Assembly: GCF_011068285.1 (NCBI RefSeq)
Contig: NZ_CP049616.1
Coordinates: 1,344,501-1,408,500 of the forward strand
Reading direction: 5' to 3'
From: Flagellimonas oceani
GTDB lineage: Bacteria; Bacteroidota; Bacteroidia; Flavobacteriales; Flavobacteriaceae
Length of the DNA: 64,000 nucleotides
Below are positions 1 to 8,313 of the stretch, in pieces. Both the position numbers and the translations under genes were made by a program. Below the pieces are notes generated by a model, which worked only from the letters and a program-made list of their open reading frames with translations, was not told the origin of the DNA and ran no database searches. Numbering within the stretch: the stretch's first letter is position 1; every line of letters starts with the position of its first letter.

Positions 1-181
1 AAATATCGGACAGGCCAAGGACGGGGAGGAAATCCTTATCAAAAGCTACGAGACCGGAACCATCGATTTTAACGATGTGCTCGATATTCAAGAGCTTCAG
101 CTTAGGTTTCAAATCAATCGAATTGAATCCATCAAGGGCTACTTTGTGCAGTCGGCCATTATCAATTATCTAAGGAGTTAA
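1..181 (+). CDS. TolC-family outer-membrane efflux protein, C-terminal end (partial)
   Basis: The reading frame is open from base 2 and stops with TAA at 179-181, giving about 59 residues. The visible text includes SYETGTIDFNDVLDIQ, followed by a helical stretch ending in INYLRS. This matches the last coiled-coil repeat of TolC/CusC-type efflux channels, where a YxxGxIdfxdvLdaQ signature precedes the final helix. The gene begins upstream of the window, so its length and start are unknown. Its position directly before copper genes suggests it is the outer-membrane channel of a Cus/Czc-type RND pump whose inner-membrane component lies further upstream; that part is inference. Confidence 0.8.
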   Translation, partial: NIGQAKDGEEILIKSYETGTIDFNDVLDIQELQLRFQINRIESIKGYFVQSAIINYLRS

Positions 182-244
182 TGTCCGTATCGATAGGAGT
201 AAGGTATCTCGACTGAATAAAATAAAATATTATAAACCACAAAA

Positions 245-2629
245 ATGAGAATCATGATCAGAAAAATTACAGTGTTGTTGGTACTTCTCATTTCGTGCAA
301 CATTGCCGCACAATTAGTATCCAATGAAAGCGAAGAAAATGTGGATAATTGGCCTGAACGGGTCTATGATTTGACCATTGGTTACGAAACGGTCAACTAT
401 ACCGGAAAAGATGTGAAGGCCATGACGATCAATGGTGGTATTCCTGGACCCAATCTCGAATTCAACGAGGGCGAGTTTGCCATTATCAACGTAACCAATA
501 CGATGGATGTCGAAACCTCGGTACACTGGCATGGGTTGATACTGCCCAACTTCTACGACGGCGTACCTTACCTTACAACGCCACCAATTGAACCCGGCGA
601 GACCCAACAATACAAATTTGCGCTGAAACAGTCGGGCACGTATTGGTACCATTCCCATACGGGTTTACAGGAACAACGTGGTGTTTATGGCTCCATCCAG
701 ATCAATCCCAAAGAAACAAATCTTGAGTATGACAAAGATTTGGTACTGATACTTTCGGATTGGATGGATGAAAATCCCAAGACACAACTGAGAAACCTTA
801 AACGAGGCAATGAGTGGTACCTAATCAAAAAGGACCAGGTTCAAAGTTGGGACAAGGTAATCTCAAAAGGTGCGGTAGGTGCGAAACTAAAAATGATGTG
901 GCAGCGTATGCCCGATATGGCCATATTGGACAATTATTACGACCTGTTTTTTATAAATGGAAAATCTTCTAATGAATACCCTGATTTCAATCCCGGCGAA
1001 CGGGTACGATTGCGCTTCGTAAATGCGGCCGCAGCTTCCTATTTCTGGCTGACATTTGGTGGTAATGACCCTATGTTGGTCTCTGCCGACGGCCTTGATG
1101 TAGTGCCGGTAAAACAGAACAAGACCCTTATCGGTGTGGCCGAGACCTATGATTTTATAGTGACCATACCACAAAGCGGAAAACTTGAAATACGTGCCAC
1201 TTCTCAGGACGGATCTGGTCAGGCTTCCGCCTATCTAGGGACGGGCGATGTTTTGGAAGCCCCCACGGTACCTATACCCGACCTTATCAAACTAATGGAA
1301 AACATGATGTCGATGGACATGAAGATGGGTGCACCCGCGGCCAAATTCAATCCCTCCAAAAACGATTCCATCAAAGTGATGAAAAAATATGCGATGGATA
1401 TGGGCGGTATGAAAATGGACCATTCCAAAATGGATATGCAAAAAGAAGATCAAATGCAGAAGAATGACCAAAAGATGGAAGATGAAGGGGGTAAGATGAA
1501 AATGCCAAAGGATAAGACGGATCATGCCAAAATGGAGATGAAAGACGATAAAATGGATATGAAAATGGGCTATGTGCTGCCCGCCGACAAGGTCATTGGC
1601 GATGCCATGAAAACCGGGGGCAATCCGGAATTTAACTACAACTATCTCAAAGCACCCGGAAAAACGGTATACGAAGACAACAAACCTGTTAGGGAAATGC
1701 TGTTCAACCTTACGGGAAACATGAACCGTTACGTATGGAGCATCAACGGGGTTCCGCTTTCAGAAACCGATAAAATAAAAATTGAACAAGGCGAAGTAGT
1801 GCGCATTACTTTGAACAACCTGACCATGATGCACCACCCGATGCACCTACACGGACACTTTTTCAGGGTACTGAACGAACACGGCGAATATTCGCCCTTA
1901 AAACATACGGTCAACGTGGCCCCGATGCAAAAAGTGGTCATCGAATTCGATGCCAATGAATATGGCGACTGGTTCTTTCATTGCCACGTACTGTACCATA
2001 TCAACAGTGGTATGGCAAGGGTATTCAGCTATGACACCCCAAGGGATGAACGATTGAAAGGGTATCCCTTATCCAACCTGACCACCGAGGCCGACCATAT
2101 GTGGACATGGGGTGAGGTTACGGGTGCCAGCCACATGGGCGAGTTTTTTCTGACCACTACGAACATCCGAAACCAGTTCATATTGCGAGCGGAATATGGA
2201 TGGAACGAGAACTTGGAAGCCGAATTTACCTATGAACGATGGCTGAACAGTTATTTCCGTGTTTTCGGTGGGGTAAATGTCGAAAACGAAATGGAAGATA
2301 GTATGGATGAAATAGGCACCACGGGAGTAGTGGGTATCCGGTACTTCTTGCCATTGTTGATAGATTCTGATCTACGCATCGATAATAAACTACGGCCGAC
2401 GATTTCATTTTCGACGGCTACGATGATCTTTCAGAGACTCGCCCTTTTTGGCGAATACGAATATCAAATGGATTTTGGCTGGGTCAATGATTTTGAACCG
2501 GGAACCGATTTTGAACAAGAGCAGACCTGGCAAGTAGGATTGGAATATGTCCTGAGCAGAGATTTTTCCTTAATGGGCAGTTACGACAACCGTTTCGGTT
2601 GGGGAGGCGGACTTTCAATGCGATTTTAA
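245..2629 (+). CDS. Multicopper oxidase (CopA/PcoA type) fused to a C-terminal CopB-like outer-membrane domain
   Basis: 794 residues with an N-terminal signal peptide. The four copper-binding motifs are visible: HWHG near residue 94, WYHSH near 134, HPMHLHG starting near 531 and HCHVLYH near 579, so the T1, T2 and T3 copper ligands are intact. A Met/His-rich segment, with repeats such as MKMDHSKMDM, lies around residues 355-445 and resembles the Cu(I)-binding loop of CueO/PcoA. After the oxidase fold, residues from about 625 to the end read as alternating beta strands ending in a terminal Phe. The GEVTGASHMGEFF-like text there recalls CopB outer-membrane proteins. A normal CopA is about 600 residues, so this is a natural CopA-CopB fusion. 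The likely role is periplasmic oxidation of toxic Cu(I) to Cu(II). The gap from the TolC stop is 63 bp with no clear promoter, so co-transcription is likely. Confidence 0.92.
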   Translation: MRIMIRKITVLLVLLISCNIAAQLVSNESEENVDNWPERVYDLTIGYETVNYTGKDVKAMTINGGIPGPNLEFNEGEFAIINVTNTMDVETSVHWHGLILPNFYDGVPYLTTPPIEPGETQQYKFALKQSGTYWYHSHTGLQEQRGVYGSIQINPKETNLEYDKDLVLILSDWMDENPKTQLRNLKRGNEWYLIKKDQVQSWDKVISKGAVGAKLKMMWQRMPDMAILDNYYDLFFINGKSSNEYPDFNPGERVRLRFVNAAAASYFWLTFGGNDPMLVSADGLDVVPVKQNKTLIGVAETYDFIVTIPQSGKLEIRATSQDGSGQASAYLGTGDVLEAPTVPIPDLIKLMENMMSMDMKMGAPAAKFNPSKNDSIKVMKKYAMDMGGMKMDHSKMDMQKEDQMQKNDQKMEDEGGKMKMPKDKTDHAKMEMKDDKMDMKMGYVLPADKVIGDAMKTGGNPEFNYNYLKAPGKTVYEDNKPVREMLFNLTGNMNRYVWSINGVPLSETDKIKIEQGEVVRITLNNLTMMHHPMHLHGHFFRVLNEHGEYSPLKHTVNVAPMQKVVIEFDANEYGDWFFHCHVLYHINSGMARVFSYDTPRDERLKGYPLSNLTTEADHMWTWGEVTGASHMGEFFLTTTNIRNQFILRAEYGWNENLEAEFTYERWLNSYFRVFGGVNVENEMEDSMDEIGTTGVVGIRYFLPLLIDSDLRIDNKLRPTISFSTATMIFQRLALFGEYEYQMDFGWVNDFEPGTDFEQEQTWQVGLEYVLSRDFSLMGSYDNRFGWGGGLSMRF

Positions 2630-2632
2630 CAC

Positions 2633-3958
2633 ATGGGACAATACAAAAAAAATAGCCTGAGTTTGACCGGTGCCGTATCTCTAGGAACGGGGGTAATGAT
2701 TGGCGCAGGTATCTTCGCGCTGTTAGGGCAGGTAGCAGAATTGTCTGGTCAGTGGTTTCCCTATGCGTTTTTGCTGGGGGCCATTATCTCGGGTTTTAGT
2801 GCCTATTCGTATGTTAAGATGTCCAATGCCTATCCCTCTGCGGGCGGTATCGCCATGTATCTCAAGAAGATATATGGTAAAAGTGCATTGACAGCTTCCG
2901 GAGCGTTGTTGATGGCCTTGTCAATGGTCATCAACGAGAGTTTGGTTGCACGTACCTTCGGCTCGTACACTCTACAATTGTTCGATGTAGATGATAACAG
3001 TGTTTGGGTGCCCATTTTGGGGGTATTCCTGCTGATTGTCGCCTTTCTTATCAATATTTCGGGCAACAAAGTTATCGGAAAGGCCTCTTTGGTCATGGCC
3101 ATTCTAAAAATAGGTGGGATAGCCATTTTTGCCATAGGCGGTCTATGGGCCGCAGGTTTTTCATTCTCCGAAGTAGTTCCGTCCGAAAGTCTGACGGAAT
3201 ATCCAATCACTAATTATTTGGGAGCATTAGCTCTATCTATTTTGGCTTACAAAGGTTTCACTACAATTACCAATAGTGGCGATGAAATAGTCAAACCCAA
3301 TAAAAATGTTGGGCGTTCAATTGTCATTTCTTTGCTCATCTGTACGGTGGTCTATTTATTGGTCGCTTTTGCGGTCTCTTCCAATCTTTCGATAAACGAA
3401 ATCATAGCAGCGAAAGACTATTCATTGGCAGAAGCTTCCCGCCCCGCTTTTGGCAAGTATGGGCTTTGGTTCACAGTGGGTATCGCCATCATATCGACAA
3501 TTTCTGGTGTGATAGCAAGCATTTTTGCAGTATCCAGAATGACAGCAATGCTGACCGAAAAGGAATTGATTCCCCATGAGCATTTTGGTATGCCGGGCAG
3601 GCTTCAAAAACATATGCTGGTGTATACAGTAATTCTGGCCATAACCTTAACGGTTCTATTTGATCTTACGAGAATCGCTTCATTGGGTGCTATATTTTAT
3701 TTGATTATGGATATAGGAATCCATTGGGGAGTGTTTAAAAATCTTCGTAAGGATGTTAAGGCCAATCCTGCCGTTTTGATTACTGCTATTATTCTAGACG
3801 TAGTGGTTCTTGGGGCTTTTCTTTGGATAAAGGTAAGCAGTGATGTATTGGTCGTACTAGTGGCGGTCCTACTAATGGTCTTGATTTTTTTCGGAGAAAA
3901 ATGGTTTTTGAAAAGAAATGATAGTGATGAAAAAGAAGATTTTAAAAATGATGTATGA
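2633..3958 (+). CDS. APC-superfamily amino-acid permease-like transporter
   Basis: 441 residues and about 12 predicted membrane segments. The N-terminus has the APC hallmark GTGVMIGAGIFALLGQVAELSG, in which the unwound GxG(I/V) helix 1 binds the amino-acid backbone, followed by YVKMSNAYPSAGG, a second family signature. The start is 3 bp after the oxidase stop, so the two genes are surely one operon. The substrate cannot be read from sequence. Its placement inside a metal island could mean import of a metal-chelating amino acid, or may be incidental. Confidence 0.85.
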   Translation: MGQYKKNSLSLTGAVSLGTGVMIGAGIFALLGQVAELSGQWFPYAFLLGAIISGFSAYSYVKMSNAYPSAGGIAMYLKKIYGKSALTASGALLMALSMVINESLVARTFGSYTLQLFDVDDNSVWVPILGVFLLIVAFLINISGNKVIGKASLVMAILKIGGIAIFAIGGLWAAGFSFSEVVPSESLTEYPITNYLGALALSILAYKGFTTITNSGDEIVKPNKNVGRSIVISLLICTVVYLLVAFAVSSNLSINEIIAAKDYSLAEASRPAFGKYGLWFTVGIAIISTISGVIASIFAVSRMTAMLTEKELIPHEHFGMPGRLQKHMLVYTVILAITLTVLFDLTRIASLGAIFYLIMDIGIHWGVFKNLRKDVKANPAVLITAIILDVVVLGAFLWIKVSSDVLVVLVAVLLMVLIFFGEKWFLKRNDSDEKEDFKNDV

Positions 3959-3977
3959 ATCTATAAAAATTAGAAAA

Positions 3978-4535
3978 ATGAAAACAAAAGGAATTTTAAT
4001 GACAATCGGATTAATAGCAACGATGGTTGGCTGTAAATCAACTTTCAATGCCTCCGAGACCATGCAGGTAGATGAAAATAGAAATGCCATCTATCAAGAG
4101 ATTATCTCAAATCCGGTGCAGTTTGCCAATTTTATCAGTGAGGCAAGAAAGAATGAAGAGGCCAAAAAATTATTGATGAAAGCCCATATGGAGCAGATGG
4201 AATCTGGGGATATGAAAATGATGATGGACAAAAATCCCGAAATGAAAGAAAAAATGCAGGCCCATATGCAGAAGATGATGGAGAAGAATCCTGAAATGAA
4301 GGAAAAGATGCAGTCCAAAATGCTCGATAAGATGATGGAGAGTGAAAAGGGCCGTAAGATGTTGATGGAAAAAATGCACAAAAACGAAATGATGAAAAAA
4401 CAGATGAAGGAAAGAATGAAAAATATGATGGATGAGAATCCTGATATGATGGAAGAAATGATGCAGAAAATGATGGAAAAAAATCCAGAGATGATGAAAA
4501 AGATGAAAGAAAAAATGAAAAATAAAGGAGCGTAA
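3978..4535 (+). CDS. Methionine-rich lipoprotein with NPEM repeats, likely Cu(I)/Ag(I) binding
   Basis: 185 residues from the ATG at 3978. The frame is open upstream to 3918, but that would overlap the permease gene, and the signal peptide begins at 3978. A lipobox (TMVGC) gives a mature N-terminal Cys near residue 19. From about residue 75 the protein is a charged helix packed with Met, about 40 in all, with four degenerate repeats of the type MMxKNPEMKEKM, MMEKNPEM and MMDENPDM. Clusters of Met thioethers are classical Cu(I)/Ag(I) ligands. I know no characterised family with this exact repeat. The neighbours (copper oxidase, DUF302, DUF3347) support periplasmic copper buffering, which is inference. 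Confidence 0.8.
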   Translation: MKTKGILMTIGLIATMVGCKSTFNASETMQVDENRNAIYQEIISNPVQFANFISEARKNEEAKKLLMKAHMEQMESGDMKMMMDKNPEMKEKMQAHMQKMMEKNPEMKEKMQSKMLDKMMESEKGRKMLMEKMHKNEMMKKQMKERMKNMMDENPDMMEEMMQKMMEKNPEMMKKMKEKMKNKGA

Positions 4536-4592
4536 GCCTTTGAATACCGAGGTGGATTGAAAACAGAAAATAACTATTGAAATTCTACAATT

Positions 4593-4784
4593 ATGATGAT
4601 GTGGTGGTGGGTATTGATACCGGTCATTTTGGTGTTGGCCTTTTTTATGTATAACGGACGAAATAGCAGAGGTTCCAGGACCAAGGAAAATCCTATGGAA
4701 ATTCTAGACAATCGATTCGCCAAAGGCGAACTATCCAAAGAAGAATACGAAGAACAAAAACGAACTATTAACTCTAAAAATTAA
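4593..4784 (+). CDS. Small membrane protein with SHOCT domain
   Basis: 63 residues. One transmembrane helix at about residues 4-19 (WWVLIPVILVLAFFMY) is followed by a basic linker and a C-terminal SHOCT motif, LDNRFAKGELSKEEYEEQK (residues about 38-57). SHOCT domains are short helical oligomerisation modules, often at the C-terminus of membrane proteins. It lies 57 bp after the Met-rich lipoprotein and 4 bp before a DUF302 gene, in the same operon. No enzymatic role is visible. Confidence 0.8.
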   Translation: MMMWWWVLIPVILVLAFFMYNGRNSRGSRTKENPMEILDNRFAKGELSKEEYEEQKRTINSKN

Positions 4785-4788
4785 AACG

Positions 4789-5175
4789 ATGGAATATTAT
4801 TTCAACAAGACCCTTAACGAAGACTTTGATAAGGTAATCGAGAGAGTAACGGAAGAACTGAAAAAAGAGGGTTTTGGCATCTTGACCGAAATCGATGTCA
4901 AGGAAACCCTGAAAAAGAAACTGGATGTTGATTTTAAAAAGTACAAGATCCTCGGTGCCTGTAATCCGCCCTATGCCCATAAGGCACTGGAAGCCGAAGA
5001 TAAGATAGGTACCATGTTGCCTTGCAATGTAATCGTGCAGGACGTATCGAAAGGGAATGTAGAAGTGGCGGCGGTAAATCCAATGGCTTCAATGCAAGCA
5101 GTCGACAATGAAATATTGGCTGAAATCGCAAATGATATTACCGCCAAATTGGAAAATGTGATCGAGAAACTTTAG
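4789..5175 (+). CDS. DUF302 domain protein
   Basis: 128 residues covering one DUF302 domain. The signatures are YYFNKTLNEDFDKVIERVTEELKKEGFGILTEIDV, read in parts at the N-terminus, then KILGACNPPYAHKALE and the conserved LPCNV of the core strand. No signal peptide is visible, so it is probably cytosolic. The family has no settled function but recurs in metal- and sulfur-stress operons of Bacteroidota and Proteobacteria. It starts 4 bp after the SHOCT gene. Confidence 0.88.
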   Translation: MEYYFNKTLNEDFDKVIERVTEELKKEGFGILTEIDVKETLKKKLDVDFKKYKILGACNPPYAHKALEAEDKIGTMLPCNVIVQDVSKGNVEVAAVNPMASMQAVDNEILAEIANDITAKLENVIEKL

Positions 5176-5186
5176 AAGGGATAAAT

Positions 5187-5660
5187 ATGGAAAATAATAA
5201 GGGTAAAAGCGAATGGGTCTCGCAACAAAATTATTCAGAAAGTCAGAGTACCCCTTATTGCATTACGCGGAGGTACGGTAGTTTGACATTTGAGGAAACC
5301 GTACAAAACGTAAAAAATGGCATTAAAAAGTTAGGTCTTGACCTTGTTGGTGAATTTGACGTGCGCGAGTATCTCAGTTCAGATATGGAAAAGATGCCTC
5401 GGCACCTCATTCTAATGGTATGTGAAAAAGAAACTGCATTAAAACTGATTTCAAATGATATTCAAATGAGCGTTCTTTTTCCGTGCAATGTAACCATTAA
5501 GGAAGTGGAAAATAATACGATTATCGAAGTGTCGATAGAAGATACAGATTCGACTTGGTCTTCCGCAAAGAAGAAAGAAATAATAGAGGTGGCCAAAAAC
5601 ACAAAGAACATCTTGAAAAAATTGCTCGACACTATTGAACAGCAAAATGTAAAACTATAA
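5187..5660 (+). CDS. Second, diverged DUF302 domain protein
   Basis: 157 residues. The pattern matches the preceding gene: a YGSLTFEETVQNVKNGIKK-like start after a polar 27-residue N-terminal extension, LGLDLVGEFDVREYL, then LFPCNVTIKEV in the position of LPCNV. It lacks the conserved CNPPYAHKAL segment, which here reads VCEKETALKLI. This is a tandem duplicate that has diverged, and the two products could form a heterodimer. It starts 11 bp downstream of its partner. Confidence 0.82.
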   Translation: MENNKGKSEWVSQQNYSESQSTPYCITRRYGSLTFEETVQNVKNGIKKLGLDLVGEFDVREYLSSDMEKMPRHLILMVCEKETALKLISNDIQMSVLFPCNVTIKEVENNTIIEVSIEDTDSTWSSAKKKEIIEVAKNTKNILKKLLDTIEQQNVKL

Positions 5661-5681
5661 TTAACATCAAATTCAACAATC

Positions 5682-6311
5682 ATGAGAAAATCAAATGTAA
5701 CAACTGGAATTTTGGCCATGGCAATCATAACCCTATCGGCCACATCTTGCAAAGACAAGAAAAAAGTGCAGGAAAACCAAGAAGGTCACCAAACAGAACA
5801 AATGGAGGACAGCGGCCATATGGATGGCGCTATGGAAGACCATTCGCAAATGGACCATGACAACATGAATCATGGCGAAATGGCAATGATGTCATCTGAA
5901 GTCATCGCTGACTATCTGACGCTAAAGAATGCTCTTGTGTCCGATGACAAAGATGGGGCCGCAAAGGCAGGAGAAAAGCTTGAAGGCAGCCTAAAGAACT
6001 TCGATACGAGCAAATTCAGTGATGAACAGCAGGATGAGCTGAAAGACATTATTGAAGATGCCACCGAACATGCAGAACATATCGCGAAAAGTGACATCGG
6101 GCATCAACGTGAGCACTTTAAAACCTTGAGCAAAGATGTAGTCGATATGGTCGCCATTACTGGTACAGAAAATACTTTGTATGAACAATATTGCCCAATG
6201 TATGATAACAACAAAGGAGGTGCCTGGCTAAGCATGAATGAAGAAATCAAAAATCCATATTTCGGGGATAAGATGCTCACTTGTGGAAAAGTACAAAGGG
6301 AAATCAACTAA
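5682..6311 (+). CDS. DUF3347 lipoprotein (probable periplasmic copper-binding protein)
   Basis: 209 residues. The signal peptide ends in a lipobox (SATSC, Cys near residue 23). A His/Met/Asp-rich linker (repeats such as [14 protein letters not shown], residues about 40-72) precedes a DUF3347 domain. The domain ends in the signature CPM (Cys near 171), GGAWLS, IKNPYFG, then MLTCG. The CPM and MxxC elements look like a soft-metal site. DUF3347 domains commonly sit at the C-terminus of CusB-type adaptors in this phylum, as in the gene at 14383. The stop codon abuts the GTG of the next gene, so the two are translationally coupled. Confidence 0.88.
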   Translation: MRKSNVTTGILAMAIITLSATSCKDKKKVQENQEGHQTEQMEDSGHMDGAMEDHSQMDHDNMNHGEMAMMSSEVIADYLTLKNALVSDDKDGAAKAGEKLEGSLKNFDTSKFSDEQQDELKDIIEDATEHAEHIAKSDIGHQREHFKTLSKDVVDMVAITGTENTLYEQYCPMYDNNKGGAWLSMNEEIKNPYFGDKMLTCGKVQREIN

Positions 6312-6767
6312 GTGAAGAAAAGTATAAAAATCATAGCACTAGTGTTTTTGGTCGGGTTTGTGGGGATACAGTTTTTTCCCACTTCCCGAAACCAAAGCGA
6401 CACAATACCAAAAACTGACTTTATGCTTGTGAACGATGTACCGAAACAAGTGGAGAACATCATCAAGACCTCTTGCTACGATTGCCATAGCAACAACACG
6501 GATTATCCTTGGTACAACAAAGTGCAACCCGTTGCCTGGTTTTTGGAGGATCATGTTACCCATGGCAAGGAAGAATTGAATTTTAACGAATGGGCCGATT
6601 ATTCAAACAGAAGAAAGAACAGCAAGTTAAAATCGATCATAAGTCAGATAGAAAATGGAGAAATGCCCCTTTGGTCTTATACACTAATTCATAGGGAAGC
6701 AAAACTTTCGGAGGACAAGAGGAAAACCGTTCTCGATTGGGTTTCAAAATTAAAGGACAGTTTATAA
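6312..6767 (+). CDS. Haem-binding domain protein (single CxxCH)
   Basis: 151 residues from a GTG start placed directly after the preceding TAA. An N-terminal hydrophobic segment (residues about 5-21) acts as signal or anchor. One c-type haem motif, CYDCH, lies at residues 55-59, followed by the family text NNTDYPWYNKVQPVAWFL and a WADYS segment. This is the Bacteroidota haem-binding domain (PF14376 type), usually a small periplasmic electron carrier. It could pass electrons to or from the multicopper oxidase, which is inference from context only. Confidence 0.87.
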   Translation: MKKSIKIIALVFLVGFVGIQFFPTSRNQSDTIPKTDFMLVNDVPKQVENIIKTSCYDCHSNNTDYPWYNKVQPVAWFLEDHVTHGKEELNFNEWADYSNRRKNSKLKSIISQIENGEMPLWSYTLIHREAKLSEDKRKTVLDWVSKLKDSL

Positions 6768-6783
6768 ACTAAAAATCCAATAA

Positions 6784-7305
6784 ATGAAGAATTTAAAACA
6801 TGGTGTAGTAACCCTGCTCATGTTGGGGACTACAATGGGCTACGCACAGCACAAAATAGAACTGAACCATGACCATAGCAAGATGGAGATGAAAGTGGTC
6901 GAGTTGGAATTTAACGACAAGAACATCGCCAATGCCTACGAACATTACGAGCACATTAAAAATGACTTGGTCGGTTCCAATCCGGGCGATACCCAAAAGG
7001 GAGCGGTTATGTTGAACGAAGCGCTAGAAAAAATCGAGGGTTCCGAAGCGGCATTGGCGGCCTCGCAAAAAATCGCTGCTACCGATAATTTAGAGAGACA
7101 GCGAAAGGCTTTTTCCGATTTGAGCAATGAAATGGAACCCTTGTTGAAAGGAACCGTTACATCGGGAAAAATCTATAAGGATTTCTGCCCCATGGCCTTG
7201 AACGGAGGTGCTTATTGGTTATCTGCCATTAAGGACATCCGCAACCCATATTATGGAGCAAAAATGCTAAGCTGTGGAAAAGTGACAGCCATCATCGAAA
7301 AGTAA
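6784..7305 (+). CDS. DUF3347 domain protein, secreted
   Basis: 173 residues. A signal peptide is seen (VVTLLMLGTTMGYAQ, cleavage near residue 21), with no lipobox, so the product is probably soluble in the periplasm. A short His/Met patch (HKIELNHDHSKMEMK) is followed by a DUF3347 domain that ends in CPM (Cys near 135), GGAYWLS, IRNPYYG, MLSCG. It is the second free copy of this domain and lies 16 bp after the haem protein. The CPM and MxxC pairs are retained, which supports a shared metal-binding role. Confidence 0.87.
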   Translation: MKNLKHGVVTLLMLGTTMGYAQHKIELNHDHSKMEMKVVELEFNDKNIANAYEHYEHIKNDLVGSNPGDTQKGAVMLNEALEKIEGSEAALAASQKIAATDNLERQRKAFSDLSNEMEPLLKGTVTSGKIYKDFCPMALNGGAYWLSAIKDIRNPYYGAKMLSCGKVTAIIEK

Positions 7306-7452
7306 AGCTGATTGGGGAGGTTGAATATAGTTAATGATTAGTGTTTAAAATGCTTCCCCTTTTCAGGTAGTAACAATTGATTGTCTCGGTATAGTTATAG
7401 GAGTTTTTAAAAATAACGTGTAGAAAAAGAAAATAACATTCGCAAAATCTAG

Positions 7453-7992
7453 ATGGAAACATTAAGCCTTGACATTTTTGTTGTGCCCACCGTTGCGCTG
7501 ACTTTGGTCATTCTGATGTATATCTATTTTGCCAAACAGGTACGGAACAAAAAAAATTATAGGAACTATATCATCGGTATTGCATTAATAGCGTTTTCGT
7601 TCAATTTTATTTGGGAGCTGGCACAAGGTCCGCTCTATGAAGGTTTTGAATACGATTGGCAACATATTTCGTTTTGTGCCTTGGCATCCATCGCCGATAT
7701 GTTGATGGTGCTTATTCTGCTTTTCGGATTTGGCCTGTTGTATCGCAATGTGTTTTGGATAGATGATTTAACTCCAAAACAGATTTTGGTACTAGTTACA
7801 ATCGGAACGATCGGTGCCATATTGGGAGAAATTTGGCATACCTCAAGAGGCGATTGGAACTATGCAGGGGCTATGCCTATAGTGCCATGGGTAAATGTGG
7901 GGTTGTCGCCGCTATTACAATTTGCGGTATTGCCCTATTTGATTTTTGTGATTGGTAAAAACTATATAAACAAGGGGAATTTGGAAAAGTAA
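7453..7992 (+). CDS. Polytopic membrane protein of unknown function
   Basis: 179 residues with five to six hydrophobic segments (about residues 7-27, 38-55, 68-100, 110-128 and 150-170). Conserved-looking polar residues sit in loops: WELAQGPLYEGFEYDW and EIWHTSRGDWNYAG. I do not recognise the family with confidence. The 147-bp gap to the preceding gene suggests a separate or attenuated transcript, and a long hairpin begins directly after the stop codon. Confidence 0.65.
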   Translation: METLSLDIFVVPTVALTLVILMYIYFAKQVRNKKNYRNYIIGIALIAFSFNFIWELAQGPLYEGFEYDWQHISFCALASIADMLMVLILLFGFGLLYRNVFWIDDLTPKQILVLVTIGTIGAILGEIWHTSRGDWNYAGAMPIVPWVNVGLSPLLQFAVLPYLIFVIGKNYINKGNLEK

Positions 7993-8067
7993 AATCTGGG
8001 CTGGTCGGGAATGTGTTTTTTGATTGGTTAGTTATTTAGTGTATTTCATGACCGCCCAGATTGTTTT
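7993..8067 (+). terminator. Long stem-loop directly after the membrane-protein gene
   Basis: The left arm AATCTGGGC-T-GGTC (7993-8006) pairs with GACCGCCCAGATT (8050-8062): 13 base pairs with one bulged T and a 43-nt loop, followed by GTTTT. It starts at the first base after the stop codon. It may be a terminator or a structured 3' element. The large loop is unusual for a simple terminator. Confidence 0.5.
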
Positions 8068-8081
8068 AATGAAGAAAAAGT

Positions 8082-8139
8082 CCTGTTATGGGAAGGGGAA
8101 CTTCGTTGATGTAGTGTTTAACGCCCTTCCCTTGACAGG
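8082..8139 (+). promoter_or_regulatory. Second nested hairpin upstream of a small membrane protein
   Basis: CCTGT (8082-8086) pairs with ACAGG (8135-8139). Inside this, GGGAAGGG (8090-8097) pairs with CCCTTCCC (8124-8131), leaving symmetrical 3-nt internal loops and a 26-nt apical loop. It ends 21 bases before the ATG at 8161, so it could be a 5' leader structure of the small gene or part of a small RNA. No riboswitch class was recognised. Confidence 0.4.
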
Positions 8140-8160
8140 CACAATATAGATAATGTTGTA

Positions 8161-8301
8161 ATGAAAGATTGTTGTAAAAGGGGGCCGGAAAAGTCAGGGA
8201 AACAAGGTTGGAAAAAGTGGTTCAACTATACCATTTACATCGTTATAGGCGCTATTGTATTAGGTGCGCTTATTGTACAGTTAACGAATAATGCATCATA
8301 A
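8161..8301 (+). CDS. Small single-span membrane protein with CC motif
   Basis: 46 residues starting MKDCCKRGPEKSGKQG and then WKKWFNYTIYIVIGAIVLGALIVQL, one clear membrane span (residues about 20-41). Two adjacent Cys follow the start codon and would face the cytosol by the positive-inside rule. The gene ends 12 bp before the next ATG and is co-directional. It is too short for most gene callers. The adjacent Cys pair in a metal island is suggestive, but no function can be assigned. Confidence 0.6.
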   Translation: MKDCCKRGPEKSGKQGWKKWFNYTIYIVIGAIVLGALIVQLTNNAS

Positions 8302-8313
8302 AAACGATTGATT

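Noticed and set aside
1292..1525. His/Phe-rich - strand frame opposite the Met-rich loop
   Set aside because: It is simply the complement of Met/Asp/Lys codons; not a gene.
4094..4381. Hydrophobic - strand frame opposite the Met-rich lipoprotein
   Set aside because: Complement of Met/Lys/Glu-rich codons produces Ile/Phe/Leu-rich text; not a real membrane protein.
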